A stretch of 64,000 nucleotides of DNA from Gammaproteobacteria bacterium UBA2679 (GCA_002354735.1 DEMD01000003.1:499511-563510); one strand, 5' to 3'; shown: positions 1-8,835, counted from the stretch's first letter. The notes: generated by a model not told the origin, from the sequence alone. Program-made: numbers and translations.

Positions 1-747
1 TTTCTGGTTGTATTCTTCAGAGCCGATCGAGTCTGTAAACCCTTCGATGACCAGATTCACTTTCGGATTCTTGTTAATGAATTCGGCGAGCTTCTTCATC
101 GTGCGTTCAGCGCCATCCTTCAGTTCAGACTTGCCAAACTCGAAAAGAATATCCTGCAGCGTCAACAATGTGCCTCTGTCGGTCTGTTCAGCCTTGACGT
201 TCTCAAGCTCTGCAGAGAGCGCCATTGCCTGATCGGCGGCCAGTTGGGCTTCAAGACGTGCCTGTTCAACTTCTTCGCGCGCAGCCTGTGCTTCCTGCTG
301 TGCTTTCTTGCGGGCTTCTTCAGCCTCTTGAGCCCGGCTCTGGGTAGACTTCAGATCGGCCCTTGCTGCAGTAAGACGGGCTTCCTGGGCATCCAGTCTC
401 AACTGGTTGCGCTGCTCGGCCAGCGAGTTGACCTCCTGGCGTTTCTCACCAATATCGGTACGGGCCCGAGTGATATCAGCCTGCTTCTGGGCGAGGAAGA
501 GCGCATGCTCATACTCTGGATCATCACCATCAGCCCAGCTTGATTGCGCACGGCTGGTCAGGTTTTCCAGTGCATCCAACTCTACTGCTGCTGTTCTGAC
601 TGTTGTTGGATTGCTCTGGAACGATTTCAGCTGACTTTCCAGATTCTGCAGTTCATCCGGTTTCGTCTGTTGTCCCGCACAGGCTTGCAATAACATGAAG
701 CCGGCGGCGATGGGGAGGACTCGTATCTGTTTCAACTGAATGCTCAT
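1..747 (-). CDS. OmpA-family lipoprotein with coiled-coil middle, C-terminus outside window
   Basis: Partial: 249 codons are visible and the 3' end lies beyond position 1. The N-terminus has a lipoprotein signal (lipobox LLQAC, Cys at about residue 23). It is followed by a long Ala/Glu/Gln-rich region with coiled-coil character (about residues 60-180). Then comes the start of an OmpA-like peptidoglycan-binding domain (DILFEFGKSELKDGA and VIEGFTDSIGS). It is probably an outer-membrane lipoprotein that grips peptidoglycan. Its ATG overlaps the TGA of the upstream DUF4398 lipoprotein by 4 bases (ATGA), so the two are probably translated together. DUF4398 + OmpA pairs are known in gammaproteobacteria, but their role is poorly defined. 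The end of the OmpA domain cannot be checked here. Confidence 0.85.
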   Translation of the reverse strand, partial: MSIQLKQIRVLPIAAGFMLLQACAGQQTKPDELQNLESQLKSFQSNPTTVRTAAVELDALENLTSRAQSSWADGDDPEYEHALFLAQKQADITRARTDIGEKRQEVNSLAEQRNQLRLDAQEARLTAARADLKSTQSRAQEAEEARKKAQQEAQAAREEVEQARLEAQLAADQAMALSAELENVKAEQTDRGTLLTLQDILFEFGKSELKDGAERTMKKLAEFINKNPKVNLVIEGFTDSIGSEEYNQK

Positions 748-1127
748 TCGCTGGCTCCTCCGGTATTGGTATTGATTTCGCGCTTGAGATCCTTGATGGC
801 AGCGCGTACTTCCTTCACTGTCTTTTCTTCGCGAGCGAGTTCAGATTTGGTGACTGCGAAGTCAGCCTCCTTTTCAGCCTTTTCCAGCAGACGCCTGGCT
901 TCGAGATTATTGCCTTTTGCCAGAGCCTCGCGCGCGGCAGTGAGGTGTTGTTCCGCGTTCTTTATTTCTACGGGAGCGTATTGATAAGCTTCATTGTTTT
1001 TCGCCTCGCTGATGCGGGACTCGGCCAGCACGAGCTGACGATCGGGCTTGGGGGCCGATGCACAGGCACCAAGCATCCCTACGCAAAGGCCGACTGTGAG
1101 CCAGCGGGAAATTATTGTTCGCTTCAT
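744..1127 (-). CDS. DUF4398 domain lipoprotein
   Basis: This 127-residue protein has a lipoprotein signal peptide with lipobox LGAC (Cys at about residue 22). It is followed by a helical, charged domain with the DUF4398 look (RISEAKNNEAYQYAPVEIKNAEQHL, in part). The start ATG at 1127 has an AGAGG Shine-Dalgarno six bases upstream. It is the first gene of a two-gene unit with the OmpA-family lipoprotein (4-base stop/start overlap). Function is unknown; family members are small envelope lipoproteins next to OmpA-like proteins, so a structural role in the outer membrane/periplasm is the inference. Confidence 0.8.
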   Translation of the reverse strand: MKRTIISRWLTVGLCVGMLGACASAPKPDRQLVLAESRISEAKNNEAYQYAPVEIKNAEQHLTAAREALAKGNNLEARRLLEKAEKEADFAVTKSELAREEKTVKEVRAAIKDLKREINTNTGGASE

Positions 1128-1444
1128 ACAAACCTCTATGACAGAACTGAATCGGCATCTCGAATGGAACTGACTCTCGCCAGACGACCGCGACGTTCCA
1201 CCGATGATGAATGGAGTACTCCTTCAAACGTCCCTGTTGGACAAACGTTCTACTGCTAATGACATACAAACTATAGACCAACTGAAGAATTTTCAGGAAT
1301 TTCAATCGTTAGATAGTGCCTCTTAAAGCACTGGATCAAAATATCCTTGTAAACATTACAGCCTAAAGGCCTAGATGCGCCACTATCAACTCGTTCACCG
1401 TCAGTCTCCTCCATTAATATACGTAAATGTTTAGACTCCAGGAT
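1128..1444. other. intergenic stretch with no gene found
   Basis: These 317 bases lie between the DUF4398 lipoprotein start and the TetR-gene stop. They are more A+T-rich than the flanks. No open frame with a plausible start and coding character was seen. The stretch must hold the promoter of the lipoprotein pair, but I could not place convincing -35/-10 boxes. A short inverted repeat (GCCTAAAGGC) lies near 1360-1370. Confidence 0.6.
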
Positions 1445-2080
1445 CTATGGCTTTGCCGCCTGCCCAGCGACCAGTGCCTCCAGCTGCAGCACAATAAGCT
1501 GCTTCAGGGCGCGGATCACATCCGAGCGCATTGGCTCTTCGGCATGGACGGCGAAGCGAAGCGCACTTCCCGCCGCCTCGCACATGAGCACCCCTATCGT
1601 TAGCATGTGCTGCCCATCGAGGCCAGGATAACGCGCCGATATAGAGGCGGCGAAGAAACCGGCGTTATGCAGGGTATCGTCCCGATCGAGCTGACTAAGC
1701 CCTGGCTCGGATTGAAAGCCGGCCCACAGCGCAGGGAATCCCGGTTCCTCGAGATAAAACTCGAAAGCGGCATCGACGGTTTGATCGACGGCTTGTGCCA
1801 AAGTGCTGCGGTCCTGCATGCAACGCTGCCACGCTTCAAACAAACAGGCCTCGAACCGCTTGTTGAAGCGTTCGCCGAGCCCTTTCAGAACAGCGGCCTT
1901 GTTGGGGAAATATTGATAAAGAGAGCCGATCTGCACATTCGCCCGACGGGCAATATCCCGCATGACCAGACCATCGGTGCCCCGCTCTATGAGCAGGTGA
2001 GTGGCGACTGCGAGAATGGCATCCACCCTCGCCTGACTGCGTCGCTGTACGGGCTTTCGCCCCTCGTCTGTACGACCCAT
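1445..2080 (-). CDS. TetR/AcrR-family transcriptional repressor
   Basis: This 211-residue protein has an N-terminal TetR helix-turn-helix (ILAVATHLLIERGTDGL, then DIARRANVQIGSLYQYFPNK at about residues 35-55). A variable ligand-binding C-terminal half follows. I choose the ATG at 2080 because AGGA lies eight bases upstream. The frame stays open to 2176, but that extension would run through the palindromic sites at 2169-2205, which look like operators. The gene is divergent from the flavin monooxygenase at 2236, its likely target together with itself. The ligand is unknown. Confidence 0.85.
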   Translation of the reverse strand: MGRTDEGRKPVQRRSQARVDAILAVATHLLIERGTDGLVMRDIARRANVQIGSLYQYFPNKAAVLKGLGERFNKRFEACLFEAWQRCMQDRSTLAQAVDQTVDAAFEFYLEEPGFPALWAGFQSEPGLSQLDRDDTLHNAGFFAASISARYPGLDGQHMLTIGVLMCEAAGSALRFAVHAEEPMRSDVIRALKQLIVLQLEALVAGQAAKP

Positions 2081-2168
2081 CCACGAATCCTCATTGAACA
2101 TGATTCTCAGGCTCCGGTCGTTCCTGATTACTTTGCGTATTTCGGGCGCTGACCATATGATGTTGAAA

Positions 2169-2183
2169 ATGATCATCGATCAT
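2169..2183. promoter_or_regulatory. palindromic candidate operator 1 (TetR-type)
   Basis: ATGATC-ATC-GATCAT is a perfect inverted repeat of six bases with a three-base spacer. It lies between the divergent TetR and monooxygenase genes. TetR regulators usually bind such palindromes in their own intergenic region. The link to this regulator is inferred from position. Confidence 0.5.
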
Positions 2184-2197
2184 ATAAGGCTCAAAAA

Positions 2198-2205
2198 ATG
2201 ATCAT
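2198..2205. promoter_or_regulatory. palindromic candidate operator 2 (TetR-type)
   Basis: ATGATCAT repeats the core of the site at 2169-2183, with centres about 25 bases apart, in the same divergent intergenic region. A second repressor site is plausible but short enough to need support from related genomes. Confidence 0.35.
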
Positions 2206-2235
2206 AATACTGGCCCTTCCCGGACCTGACTTATC

Positions 2236-3675
2236 ATGACGAGGCAAACTGCGGATATACAAGTCTCTGATGCTTCAGGTTATTTCCCACAGTCTGCCAT
2301 GCGTGAAACCTTTTCGGTAGCAGTAATCGGTGCGGGTGCAGCAGGAATTGCCGTAGCTAAATGCCTTCGGCAAGCGCGATTGGACTTTCATATATTCGAA
2401 AGGCACAGCGATTTTGGCGGCGTGTGGGATATTGCGGCACCCGGCTCGCCGATGTATGAATCAGCCCACCTGATTTCGTCGCGTGCAACATCATCCTTTA
2501 GTGATTACCCGATGGATGCGCGCTTACCTGATTACCCATCTCATCGTCAGGTACTCGCCTATCTCAGGAGCTACGCCAGACTGCACAGGCTCTACGACTC
2601 CGCAAGCTTCGGAGTCGCCGTCACCAGCGTCACATCTGATGGCCCGCGTTGGAGTGTCCACACCGTCTCTGGCCGAAAGTTCACGTTCGACGCCGTCGTC
2701 TGCACCACGGGCAAGTATTGGGATCCGGTGATGCCTGACTTTGCCGAGGCGGCGCTGGCCGAGGCGACAACCGGGTGCCGCATCATGCATGCACGCGACT
2801 ATAAGGACGGCACTAGTCTCGCAGGGCAGCGGGTACTGGTTGTGGGCGGTGGCAACTCAGCGGCTGATATTGCCTGTGATGCCGCCATACACGCCGCGCA
2901 AGCCAGTATCAGCGTACGACGCGGCTATCATTTTATGCCGAAGTATCTCCTTGGCATCCCAACGACCGTGCTGGCTGACCGCTTCCCCGCCTGGCTACCC
3001 TTTCGATTGCAGCAGACTTTGTTGGCCAGTGTGCTCCGCGGAACGGTAGGTAGCCCTGAGCAGTTTGGCTTGCCGAAACCGGACCACGGCATACTGGAAA
3101 GTCACCCGGTTGTGAACAGTCGGATTCTCCATCACTGCGCCCACGGCGACCTTAAAGTGCGTAGCGATGTGGTCTCGATAAGCGGCAAACAGGTCAGCTT
3201 CAGCGATGGCAGTTGCGGAGTCTTCGATACCGTGATCTGTGCCACCGGCTATGAAGAGCGACTGCCCTTTCTGCACGACGATATGCTACCGAAAAAAGAC
3301 GGCAGGCCGGATTTGTACCTGCATATGTTCAATGCCGAGCGTCCGACATTGATACTGATGGGAATGGTTGAAATCGACAACGGCGCCTTGCCTGTTTTTG
3401 AGGCCTGCGCAGAGGTCATCGCCCACTACCTCAAAGATAAGGCTCTGGGTTCAGTCCACGCAGAGCAGCTTGAACGATTGATGCATCTTCGTCCGCGAAC
3501 GCATGGCAACCGCAAGCTGCTGAAGCTGCGTCGCCATGCCAACTATGTGCACAAGCCTGACTACCTGGCGCAGCTCAGGCACCTGCACAAGCTCTTCGGC
3601 TGGCGTACACTGCTCTCGTTGACCAATTCTGATGAAGCTTTGCCGGACCAGCTGCTTACCGAAGGTCGTAGCTGA
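2236..3675 (+). CDS. flavin-containing monooxygenase (FAD/NAD(P)H)
   Basis: This 479-residue protein has an FAD-binding GxGxxG (VIGAGAAGIAVAKCL, about residue 30) and a second nucleotide motif VVGGGNSAADIA (about residue 210). An ATGYE-type motif (CATGYEERLPF, about residue 336) follows. This is the layout of class B flavin monooxygenases (FMO / Baeyer-Villiger type), which use NADPH and O2 to oxygenate a small substrate in the cytoplasm. The substrate cannot be read from the sequence. The true start may be the Met at residue 22 (MRETFSVAVIG), since no good ribosome site precedes 2236. It is divergent from a TetR gene, which probably controls it. Its stop codon directly abuts the stop of the convergent MATE gene. 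Confidence 0.82.
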   Translation: MTRQTADIQVSDASGYFPQSAMRETFSVAVIGAGAAGIAVAKCLRQARLDFHIFERHSDFGGVWDIAAPGSPMYESAHLISSRATSSFSDYPMDARLPDYPSHRQVLAYLRSYARLHRLYDSASFGVAVTSVTSDGPRWSVHTVSGRKFTFDAVVCTTGKYWDPVMPDFAEAALAEATTGCRIMHARDYKDGTSLAGQRVLVVGGGNSAADIACDAAIHAAQASISVRRGYHFMPKYLLGIPTTVLADRFPAWLPFRLQQTLLASVLRGTVGSPEQFGLPKPDHGILESHPVVNSRILHHCAHGDLKVRSDVVSISGKQVSFSDGSCGVFDTVICATGYEERLPFLHDDMLPKKDGRPDLYLHMFNAERPTLILMGMVEIDNGALPVFEACAEVIAHYLKDKALGSVHAEQLERLMHLRPRTHGNRKLLKLRRHANYVHKPDYLAQLRHLHKLFGWRTLLSLTNSDEALPDQLLTEGRS

Positions 3676-5007
3676 CTAACTCAACTTCTTCAGGCCATCA
3701 CGCCCCAGCAGCACAGCCAGGCAGACGGCACGAGCAATCACGAAGACGACGAAGGCCACCCAAAGCCCATCGTTGCCATGACTGCGGCTGAGCAACGCAG
3801 CCAGCACGAAGAATACTGCCGTCGCCACCACTGCCGCATTTCGCATGCCTTTCGTTGCAGTAGCACCGATGAAAACACCGTCGAGGTGAAAGGCGGCGAA
3901 TGAGCAGGCAATATAGATCACTGCCCAGTGCAGACTAGTGGAGGTCTGCTCCACTACAGTCGGTAGATCTGTCAACAGCCTTATGGCACTCGCGCCGCCC
4001 AAGGCCAGGCCCAGAGCAAGCAGTAACGCGGTTATGGCAGCGAGCCAGAAGCAACGCCAACTCACCTGGCGTGCCAGCTTCATATTGCCTTGCCCAATGG
4101 CACGACCCACGAAGCTCTCCGTCACAAAAGCGAAGCCGTCCAGGAAGAAGGCGCTAAAGGCAATGAATTGCAGCAGCACATGATTCGCTGCCAGCACCGC
4201 ATCACCGAAACCGGCGCTGATATTGGTGAACCAGCCGAAGGCCAGCAGTAACATCACTGTTCGAACCATGACATTGCCATTGGCCTGCACGAGCGCGAGC
4301 AAGGGGGCTGGTGCCAGGAGAACCGTTCTGGCCCAGCGCAGGTCCAGCGTCACGCTCATCGGCCTTTTCCGCAGCATTCCCGCCAGATAAACAAGCGCAA
4401 CGGCGACTGTGACGTACTCGGCCACGACAGTACCAAGTGCGATACCTGCGACGCCCATCTGGAAGTGGGCCGCAAATATGAAGTCGAGCAGGATATTCAG
4501 GCCATTCAGCAGAAGCTGGAGCCAGAGCAGCGCGGCGGTGCGACCTGCACCAATAAGGACGCCAAAACACACATACGTCAGCAGCGTAGCTGGCGCGCCC
4601 CAGACACGAATATCGAAATAGGCATGAGCCAGCGCTTCGACCGCAGCACTAGCCGTGAATGCCGTGAATGCCAGCCAGCTGATCAGCGATTGGGTCAGCA
4701 GAATCGTCGTTGCGATGGCAAGGGCAATGACCAGGGCTCTGGCCACAACAGCCACTACGCTGTCGGCAAGTGCATCATCCCAGCTCTGGCTTACGAAGCC
4801 TGTGGTAGTCATTCGCAGAAAGCCGAAAGCCCAGTAGACAAAGCTGAATATGAGCGACCCGAGCGCGACGGCGCCGAGATCGGCGACGCCAGCGTAATGT
4901 CCAATGATGGCTGTATCGGCCAGTCCCAGGAGCGGCACTGCACAATTGGCAGCTATGATCGGAGCTGCCGAAAGTATCAGGCGACTGTAGCCCGGAGGCG
5001 CGTTCAC
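3676..5007 (-). CDS. MATE-family efflux transporter (DinF-like)
   Basis: This 443-residue protein has about twelve hydrophobic segments. Its N-terminus is typical of DinF-type MATE proteins (ILSAAPIIAANCAVPLLGLA, then DTAIIGHYAG). MATE proteins export drugs or metabolites in exchange for Na+ or H+. It lies 22 bases downstream of the DUF1338 gene on the same strand, so the two are probably co-transcribed. The exported substrate is unknown. It is convergent with the flavin monooxygenase, with no bases between the two stop codons. Confidence 0.87.
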   Translation of the reverse strand: MNAPPGYSRLILSAAPIIAANCAVPLLGLADTAIIGHYAGVADLGAVALGSLIFSFVYWAFGFLRMTTTGFVSQSWDDALADSVVAVVARALVIALAIATTILLTQSLISWLAFTAFTASAAVEALAHAYFDIRVWGAPATLLTYVCFGVLIGAGRTAALLWLQLLLNGLNILLDFIFAAHFQMGVAGIALGTVVAEYVTVAVALVYLAGMLRKRPMSVTLDLRWARTVLLAPAPLLALVQANGNVMVRTVMLLLAFGWFTNISAGFGDAVLAANHVLLQFIAFSAFFLDGFAFVTESFVGRAIGQGNMKLARQVSWRCFWLAAITALLLALGLALGGASAIRLLTDLPTVVEQTSTSLHWAVIYIACSFAAFHLDGVFIGATATKGMRNAAVVATAVFFVLAALLSRSHGNDGLWVAFVVFVIARAVCLAVLLGRDGLKKLS

Positions 5008-5029
5008 GTTGCCCCAAATAGCGCTAAAT

Positions 5030-6112
5030 TCAGCTCGACGTCATCCTGAAAATACCCTGGGCATTCGAGCTGTCGAATCGCAGGTCAAGGATTCGCTTGC
5101 CCTGGTCGTCTTCGATCTCGCCACGCTCAATGAATTCGAAGAATGACCCAGGCACCCAGAGCGCGTCTTCGTTGGGCTGTACCTGTTCAGTGGAGCGCAT
5201 TGGACGTGAGACCGGGGCCGCCCGAAAAGCGGTCTGCTGCACCTTCGCATGCCGAGCCACTTCAATCTCTGGCTTGATCGCCCGCCCCTTGCGGCGCTGC
5301 TCGGCCTCCACGGCCTTGATGTCATCGACGCGATCAGTCGCATGATTGAAGGCGTTGCCTTCGGTGCTGATCCACGCCATCTCGCGCGACTCGGCCTTCA
5401 GCAGATGGTAGTCCTCCAGCGTGGGCAACTCGTGGTGGCGCTCGAAGCAGGCCACCAGCCTGGGCAACAAACTGGCTGCATCCTCCAGCGACAGGTGATG
5501 GTCCTGCGAAAGCTGGTTCAGCAGCCTGTCGTCGACAGAGCCGAGAGGATCCTGCTCCGTGCCGAGCAATGCAGCCACCACAGCCTGGAAAGGTTCGGAG
5601 AATTGCTCGGGATACAGCTCACTGACAAAGAACTGCGAGAGGCTGTCGGGCAGATCTGTCGAGGCGTAGACAAACCCACACATCTTGATTCGCTCAAGCG
5701 GGTACTCCCCGGCCAGCGTATACCCCAGAGGCTCGAGAATACGTTTGAATGCAAGATGGCCCGAAGGCAGACCCGCTTCATGACGCCGCTGGTACCGTAC
5801 TGTGCGCAAGGCGCCATGATCCAGCATCACTTTTTCACCACGCTGCCACTTTTCCTGTACATAGGCAGCGCCATCGGGTACGCGCTCGAGCAGGCGTTGT
5901 AACAGCGCAAGATTCATTGCATGAGCAAGCAGGCTGCGGTGGACCCGCGTGCTATCCGAAGCGCTGAATGAAGAAGGATGCTGGACACCATTCATGATGG
6001 TATCGAGTATGTCGACCTCCCATCCGAGCCCAGTCATCAACAATTCCCGAAGCTGCTGGACATAGGCAGCCTGCTGGTGCGGCTCAGTGCCTGGCACCTC
6101 TTCATGCTTCAT
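5030..6112 (-). CDS. DUF1338 protein, 2-oxoadipate dioxygenase/decarboxylase-like (HglS superfamily)
   Basis: This 360-residue protein contains the DUF1338 signatures LDHGALRTV (H99, R103) and WISTEGNAFNHATDRV (H257). By analogy with HglS these are Fe(II) ligand and substrate-arginine positions. HglS converts 2-oxoadipate to D-2-hydroxyglutarate in D-lysine breakdown. This protein is about 100 residues shorter than HglS (about 460), so it belongs to a shorter branch of the family and its substrate may differ. The start ATG has AAGGAG seven bases upstream. It is first in a likely operon with the MATE exporter and divergent from the M23 lipoprotein. Confidence 0.75.
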   Translation of the reverse strand: MKHEEVPGTEPHQQAAYVQQLRELLMTGLGWEVDILDTIMNGVQHPSSFSASDSTRVHRSLLAHAMNLALLQRLLERVPDGAAYVQEKWQRGEKVMLDHGALRTVRYQRRHEAGLPSGHLAFKRILEPLGYTLAGEYPLERIKMCGFVYASTDLPDSLSQFFVSELYPEQFSEPFQAVVAALLGTEQDPLGSVDDRLLNQLSQDHHLSLEDAASLLPRLVACFERHHELPTLEDYHLLKAESREMAWISTEGNAFNHATDRVDDIKAVEAEQRRKGRAIKPEIEVARHAKVQQTAFRAAPVSRPMRSTEQVQPNEDALWVPGSFFEFIERGEIEDDQGKRILDLRFDSSNAQGIFRMTSS

Positions 6113-6287
6113 GATTCACTCCTTCATGAGAAAAAAATGACGACCTTGGTCTGCTGGTCATGCTACGCCTCTTGGTGCTACTGCGCACCCTGGATCGTTG
6201 TTAGGTAGCAAGATTGTACGTATCGCCGTCTGTGATGGCCTGTCGTACGTAAAATCAGGAGCGCACTTCAGCTTTCAGAGTCAACCA

Positions 6288-7559
6288 ATGATGAGATCAA
6301 TATTCCTAACGCTTGTATGCCTGGCGCTATCCGCCTGTTCATTCCCCGAACTTCAGCGGTCAAGTCCCCGGCAGCAATATCTGTCAGGACTACAGGCAAG
6401 TGGCTTATCGAACACACGGCTCGTCGATCAATGGCAGCTGGCTGCACGTGCTGCGCTGAATCAGCCGGCAGAGCTGGCCTTGCCAGTTCGCGAAACCATT
6501 TGGATTGAGCAGTCCGAGCCGCGGGCCCTGGCCTATCGCGTGAATCTGCTCGAGGACCAGTTTCTGCAGGTCGTGGTTCAGAGGCTGCCGTATGACGCCA
6601 AGGCTTCGGGAGAGAATGCGGTACCACAATCGTTGATCAACCCGCTTGATGAGTCCACCAGGGGCAGCCATGGACGTGTTTTTCAGGAGGTGTATCTGGC
6701 AGCCAAGGCAGAGCCGCATGCCTGGCTCGAAAGTAGCCCAGCGAAAGCTGTCACCATTGGCGAAGAGGCAGATTCAGACGACGCGACAGTGAATACAGCT
6801 GCCTGGCAGGTCGATGAGGACGGCGAATACACGCTGTTGATCCAGCCTGAACTGCTGGCAGCTGGCCGCTTCAGTATCATGGTCAGCGTGCGTTCGGCCC
6901 TCGCCTTTCCGGTCCTGGAAGCAGATAACACTGCTGTGCGGAGCTTTTTCGGTGCACCGCGGGATGGCGGGCGTCGGGTACATCATGGTGTTGATATCTT
7001 TGCGCCTCGTGGTACCGCGGTGCTCGCAGTAGCCGACGGCACCATCGCCCGCACCGGTGATACACCGCTCGGTGGCCTGCATGTCTGGCAGCGGGCGGCC
7101 AGCCAGGGCCACCGTTATTATTACGCCCACCTGGACAGCATCTCAGTGCAGCAGGGAGACCGAGTGAAAGCTGGCGATGAAATCGGAACTGTGGGCAATA
7201 CTGGGAATGCCCGCTTAACGCCGCCCCACCTGCATTTCGGCGTATACGCGACCTTCAAGGGCCCCGTGGACCCACTGCCGATGATCAGCCTGTATGATGC
7301 TGATCGACCCGTAATCAACGAGTCATCCGAGCCCCCTCCTCCGCTTTTGGAGGTTGATGCTGCTCGTCTCAATCTGCGGGCGGGACCATCCACGAAAGAC
7401 GACTTGCTGGATCAGCTGATCGCGGGACAACGGGTGGCTGTGGTCGCAAGGTCTGGCGACTGGTATCGGATCGTGACACGTGATGGCAGCACTGGCTATG
7501 TCGCCAGCAAATTTCTGAAAAGCGCTCAACCAGCGCTGGCCCAGTCTGATTCAGGTTGA
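6288..7559 (+). CDS. M23 metallopeptidase lipoprotein with C-terminal SH3 domain
   Basis: A 423-residue product from the ATG at 6288 (a second ATG follows directly). The frame is open further upstream, but only this start places a lipoprotein signal (SIFLTLVCLALSAC) at the N-terminus. The M23/LytM domain shows the zinc motifs HHGVD and HLHFG plus a YYYAHLD strand (about residues 220-330). A bacterial SH3 domain closes the protein (LNLRAGPSTKDDLL ... GDWYRIVT ... GYVASKFL, about residues 360-410). It likely cleaves peptidoglycan cross-bridges from the outer-membrane side, the SH3 part binding the wall. It ends nine bases inside the convergent HAD gene. Confidence 0.87.
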   Translation: MMRSIFLTLVCLALSACSFPELQRSSPRQQYLSGLQASGLSNTRLVDQWQLAARAALNQPAELALPVRETIWIEQSEPRALAYRVNLLEDQFLQVVVQRLPYDAKASGENAVPQSLINPLDESTRGSHGRVFQEVYLAAKAEPHAWLESSPAKAVTIGEEADSDDATVNTAAWQVDEDGEYTLLIQPELLAAGRFSIMVSVRSALAFPVLEADNTAVRSFFGAPRDGGRRVHHGVDIFAPRGTAVLAVADGTIARTGDTPLGGLHVWQRAASQGHRYYYAHLDSISVQQGDRVKAGDEIGTVGNTGNARLTPPHLHFGVYATFKGPVDPLPMISLYDADRPVINESSEPPPPLLEVDAARLNLRAGPSTKDDLLDQLIAGQRVAVVARSGDWYRIVTRDGSTGYVASKFLKSAQPALAQSDSG

Positions 7560-8261
7560 ACGATCAAGCAGTCTGTGCAGTGTCGGTAAGTCTTTCACGA
7601 CCGGGACGTCATCCTCACGCGGAGCACCTTCTGGATTGAACCAGATCGCCTTCATCCCCACCGCTAGAGCGGCATCGACATCCTCTTCAGCATGATCGCC
7701 AATGTGAAGCCCTTCATGAGCTTCTACGCCAGCCATGCGCAAGGCCTCTTCGAACATATAAGGCTCTGGTTTGGGTTTCATCGTCTGCTCTGCGATGAGG
7801 TGCCCCTTGAAATACTGCTTTAGTCCGACGCGTTCCAGATCAGCGTTACCATTACTGATCGCGATGATTTCATACTGGCGGCTGAGTGATTCCAGTAGTT
7901 CGCGCGCAAAGGGGAACAGATCGATACGGTTTCGTTCCGCAAAGAAGACTTCAAATCCAGCTTCGGTCACTTCATCCAGCCTCTCGGGGCTTAACGAGGC
8001 AGGCGCAAGCACCTGCTGCATCAACCGGCGCCTGAAAAGGGAAGGCTGGCGACTCAGCGACGGGTCGGCATCCAGTATTGCCATACGTGCCTGTTGAACT
8101 GCATCGTCGTGATAGAGCGGATGCAGCTCAGGATGGGTGCTTTCAAGCCAGGTCCTGAAGGCCAGATTGGCTCGGTCGATCACTGGCCAGACATCCCACA
8201 GGGTATTGTCCAGATCGAACGTGAGTAATCGGATATTCTGAAAATCAGCGGCAGAGGTCAT
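7551..8261 (-). CDS. HAD-family hydrolase (YigB-like)
   Basis: This 236-residue protein has the HAD nucleophile motif TFDLDNTLWD near the N-terminus, the motif II region AISNGNADL and a C-terminal LHIGDHAEEDVDAA (motif IV). It belongs to the subfamily I phosphatases that act on small phosphorylated metabolites such as flavin or sugar phosphates. The exact substrate is not predictable. I prefer the ATG at 8261; a GTG at 8327 would add 22 residues that do not look like the family. Its end overlaps the convergent M23 gene. Confidence 0.83.
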   Translation of the reverse strand: MTSAADFQNIRLLTFDLDNTLWDVWPVIDRANLAFRTWLESTHPELHPLYHDDAVQQARMAILDADPSLSRQPSLFRRRLMQQVLAPASLSPERLDEVTEAGFEVFFAERNRIDLFPFARELLESLSRQYEIIAISNGNADLERVGLKQYFKGHLIAEQTMKPKPEPYMFEEALRMAGVEAHEGLHIGDHAEEDVDAALAVGMKAIWFNPEGAPREDDVPVVKDLPTLHRLLDRST

Positions 8262-8362
8262 AGAACTGAAAGGGTCCGGCGGATGTGTACAACGAAATGC
8301 AGACTTTGTCGACGCCCGCCATTCCACAACATTGTACGTCGATGACCTGACTGCGGACCCAT

Positions 8363-8388
8363 AAAAAAAGGCTGCCGTAGCAGCCTTT
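8363..8388 (-). terminator. rho-independent terminator after the porin / phosphate-binding-like operon
   Basis: Read on the minus strand, AAAGGCTGC-TACG-GCAGCCTTT runs straight into a T tract: a nine-base-pair stem with a stable four-base loop. It starts about 18 bases past the stop of the gene at 8406. Confidence 0.9.
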
Positions 8389-8405
8389 GATTATCAGAGC
8401 CTCAG

Positions 8406-8822
8406 TTACTTCGCAGTATGAACGACCTTGACGGCGTCGGTCACTGCACTGCTAGGTACATAGCCTATGATATTTGGATTGCTCGATACCAGCTCGATCA
8501 TCTCGCTCACACTGGCTTCGGCCGGTTGAGTGCCCTTACCCGTGAATATCAGCTTGGACCAATATGCCTTCAACTGGGCCGGGCTCTTGTCGAGCACTTT
8601 CGTTTCGAACTCTTCCCGCTCTGCAGCAGACGATTCCAGATTGACCGGAACAGCCTTGGCGCCGTTACTGAACGACTTTTCCTTGCCCAAAAAGATGCGT
8701 TCGATCGCTGTTGCGTCGACCGTCGCAGCATTTGACGGATGCACGATCACAGATACTTCAGCGAACGACATGGCAGCAAAGGTCGTCAGACACAGGGTAG
8801 TCAGTACTTTGATAGTTCTCAT
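8406..8822 (-). CDS. small PstS-like phosphate ABC substrate-binding domain protein
   Basis: This 138-residue protein has a Sec signal peptide (VLTTLCLTTFAAMSFA, cleavage before EVSVIV). The body resembles one lobe of PstS-type binding proteins (IERIFLGKEKSFSNGAKAVPV and IIGYVPSSAV). Full PstS is about 320-350 residues, so this is a reduced, single-lobe version, common in marine gammaproteobacteria beside a porin. The start ATG has GGGGTG about nine bases upstream. It follows the porin by 13 bases and ends at a strong terminator. Phosphate binding is not shown by the sequence; another anion or a porin-partner role is possible. Confidence 0.72.
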   Translation of the reverse strand: MRTIKVLTTLCLTTFAAMSFAEVSVIVHPSNAATVDATAIERIFLGKEKSFSNGAKAVPVNLESSAAEREEFETKVLDKSPAQLKAYWSKLIFTGKGTQPAEASVSEMIELVSSNPNIIGYVPSSAVTDAVKVVHTAK

Positions 8823-8835
8823 TGTCTTCACCCCG

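Noticed and set aside
1607..2152. Open frame of 181 codons opposite the TetR gene
   Set aside because: The TetR frame has a clear helix-turn-helix; this one has none and includes the candidate operator region.
4465..5049. Open frame of 194 codons opposite the MATE gene
   Set aside because: Low-complexity, Arg/Gln-rich product with no domain, inside a well-supported membrane transporter gene.
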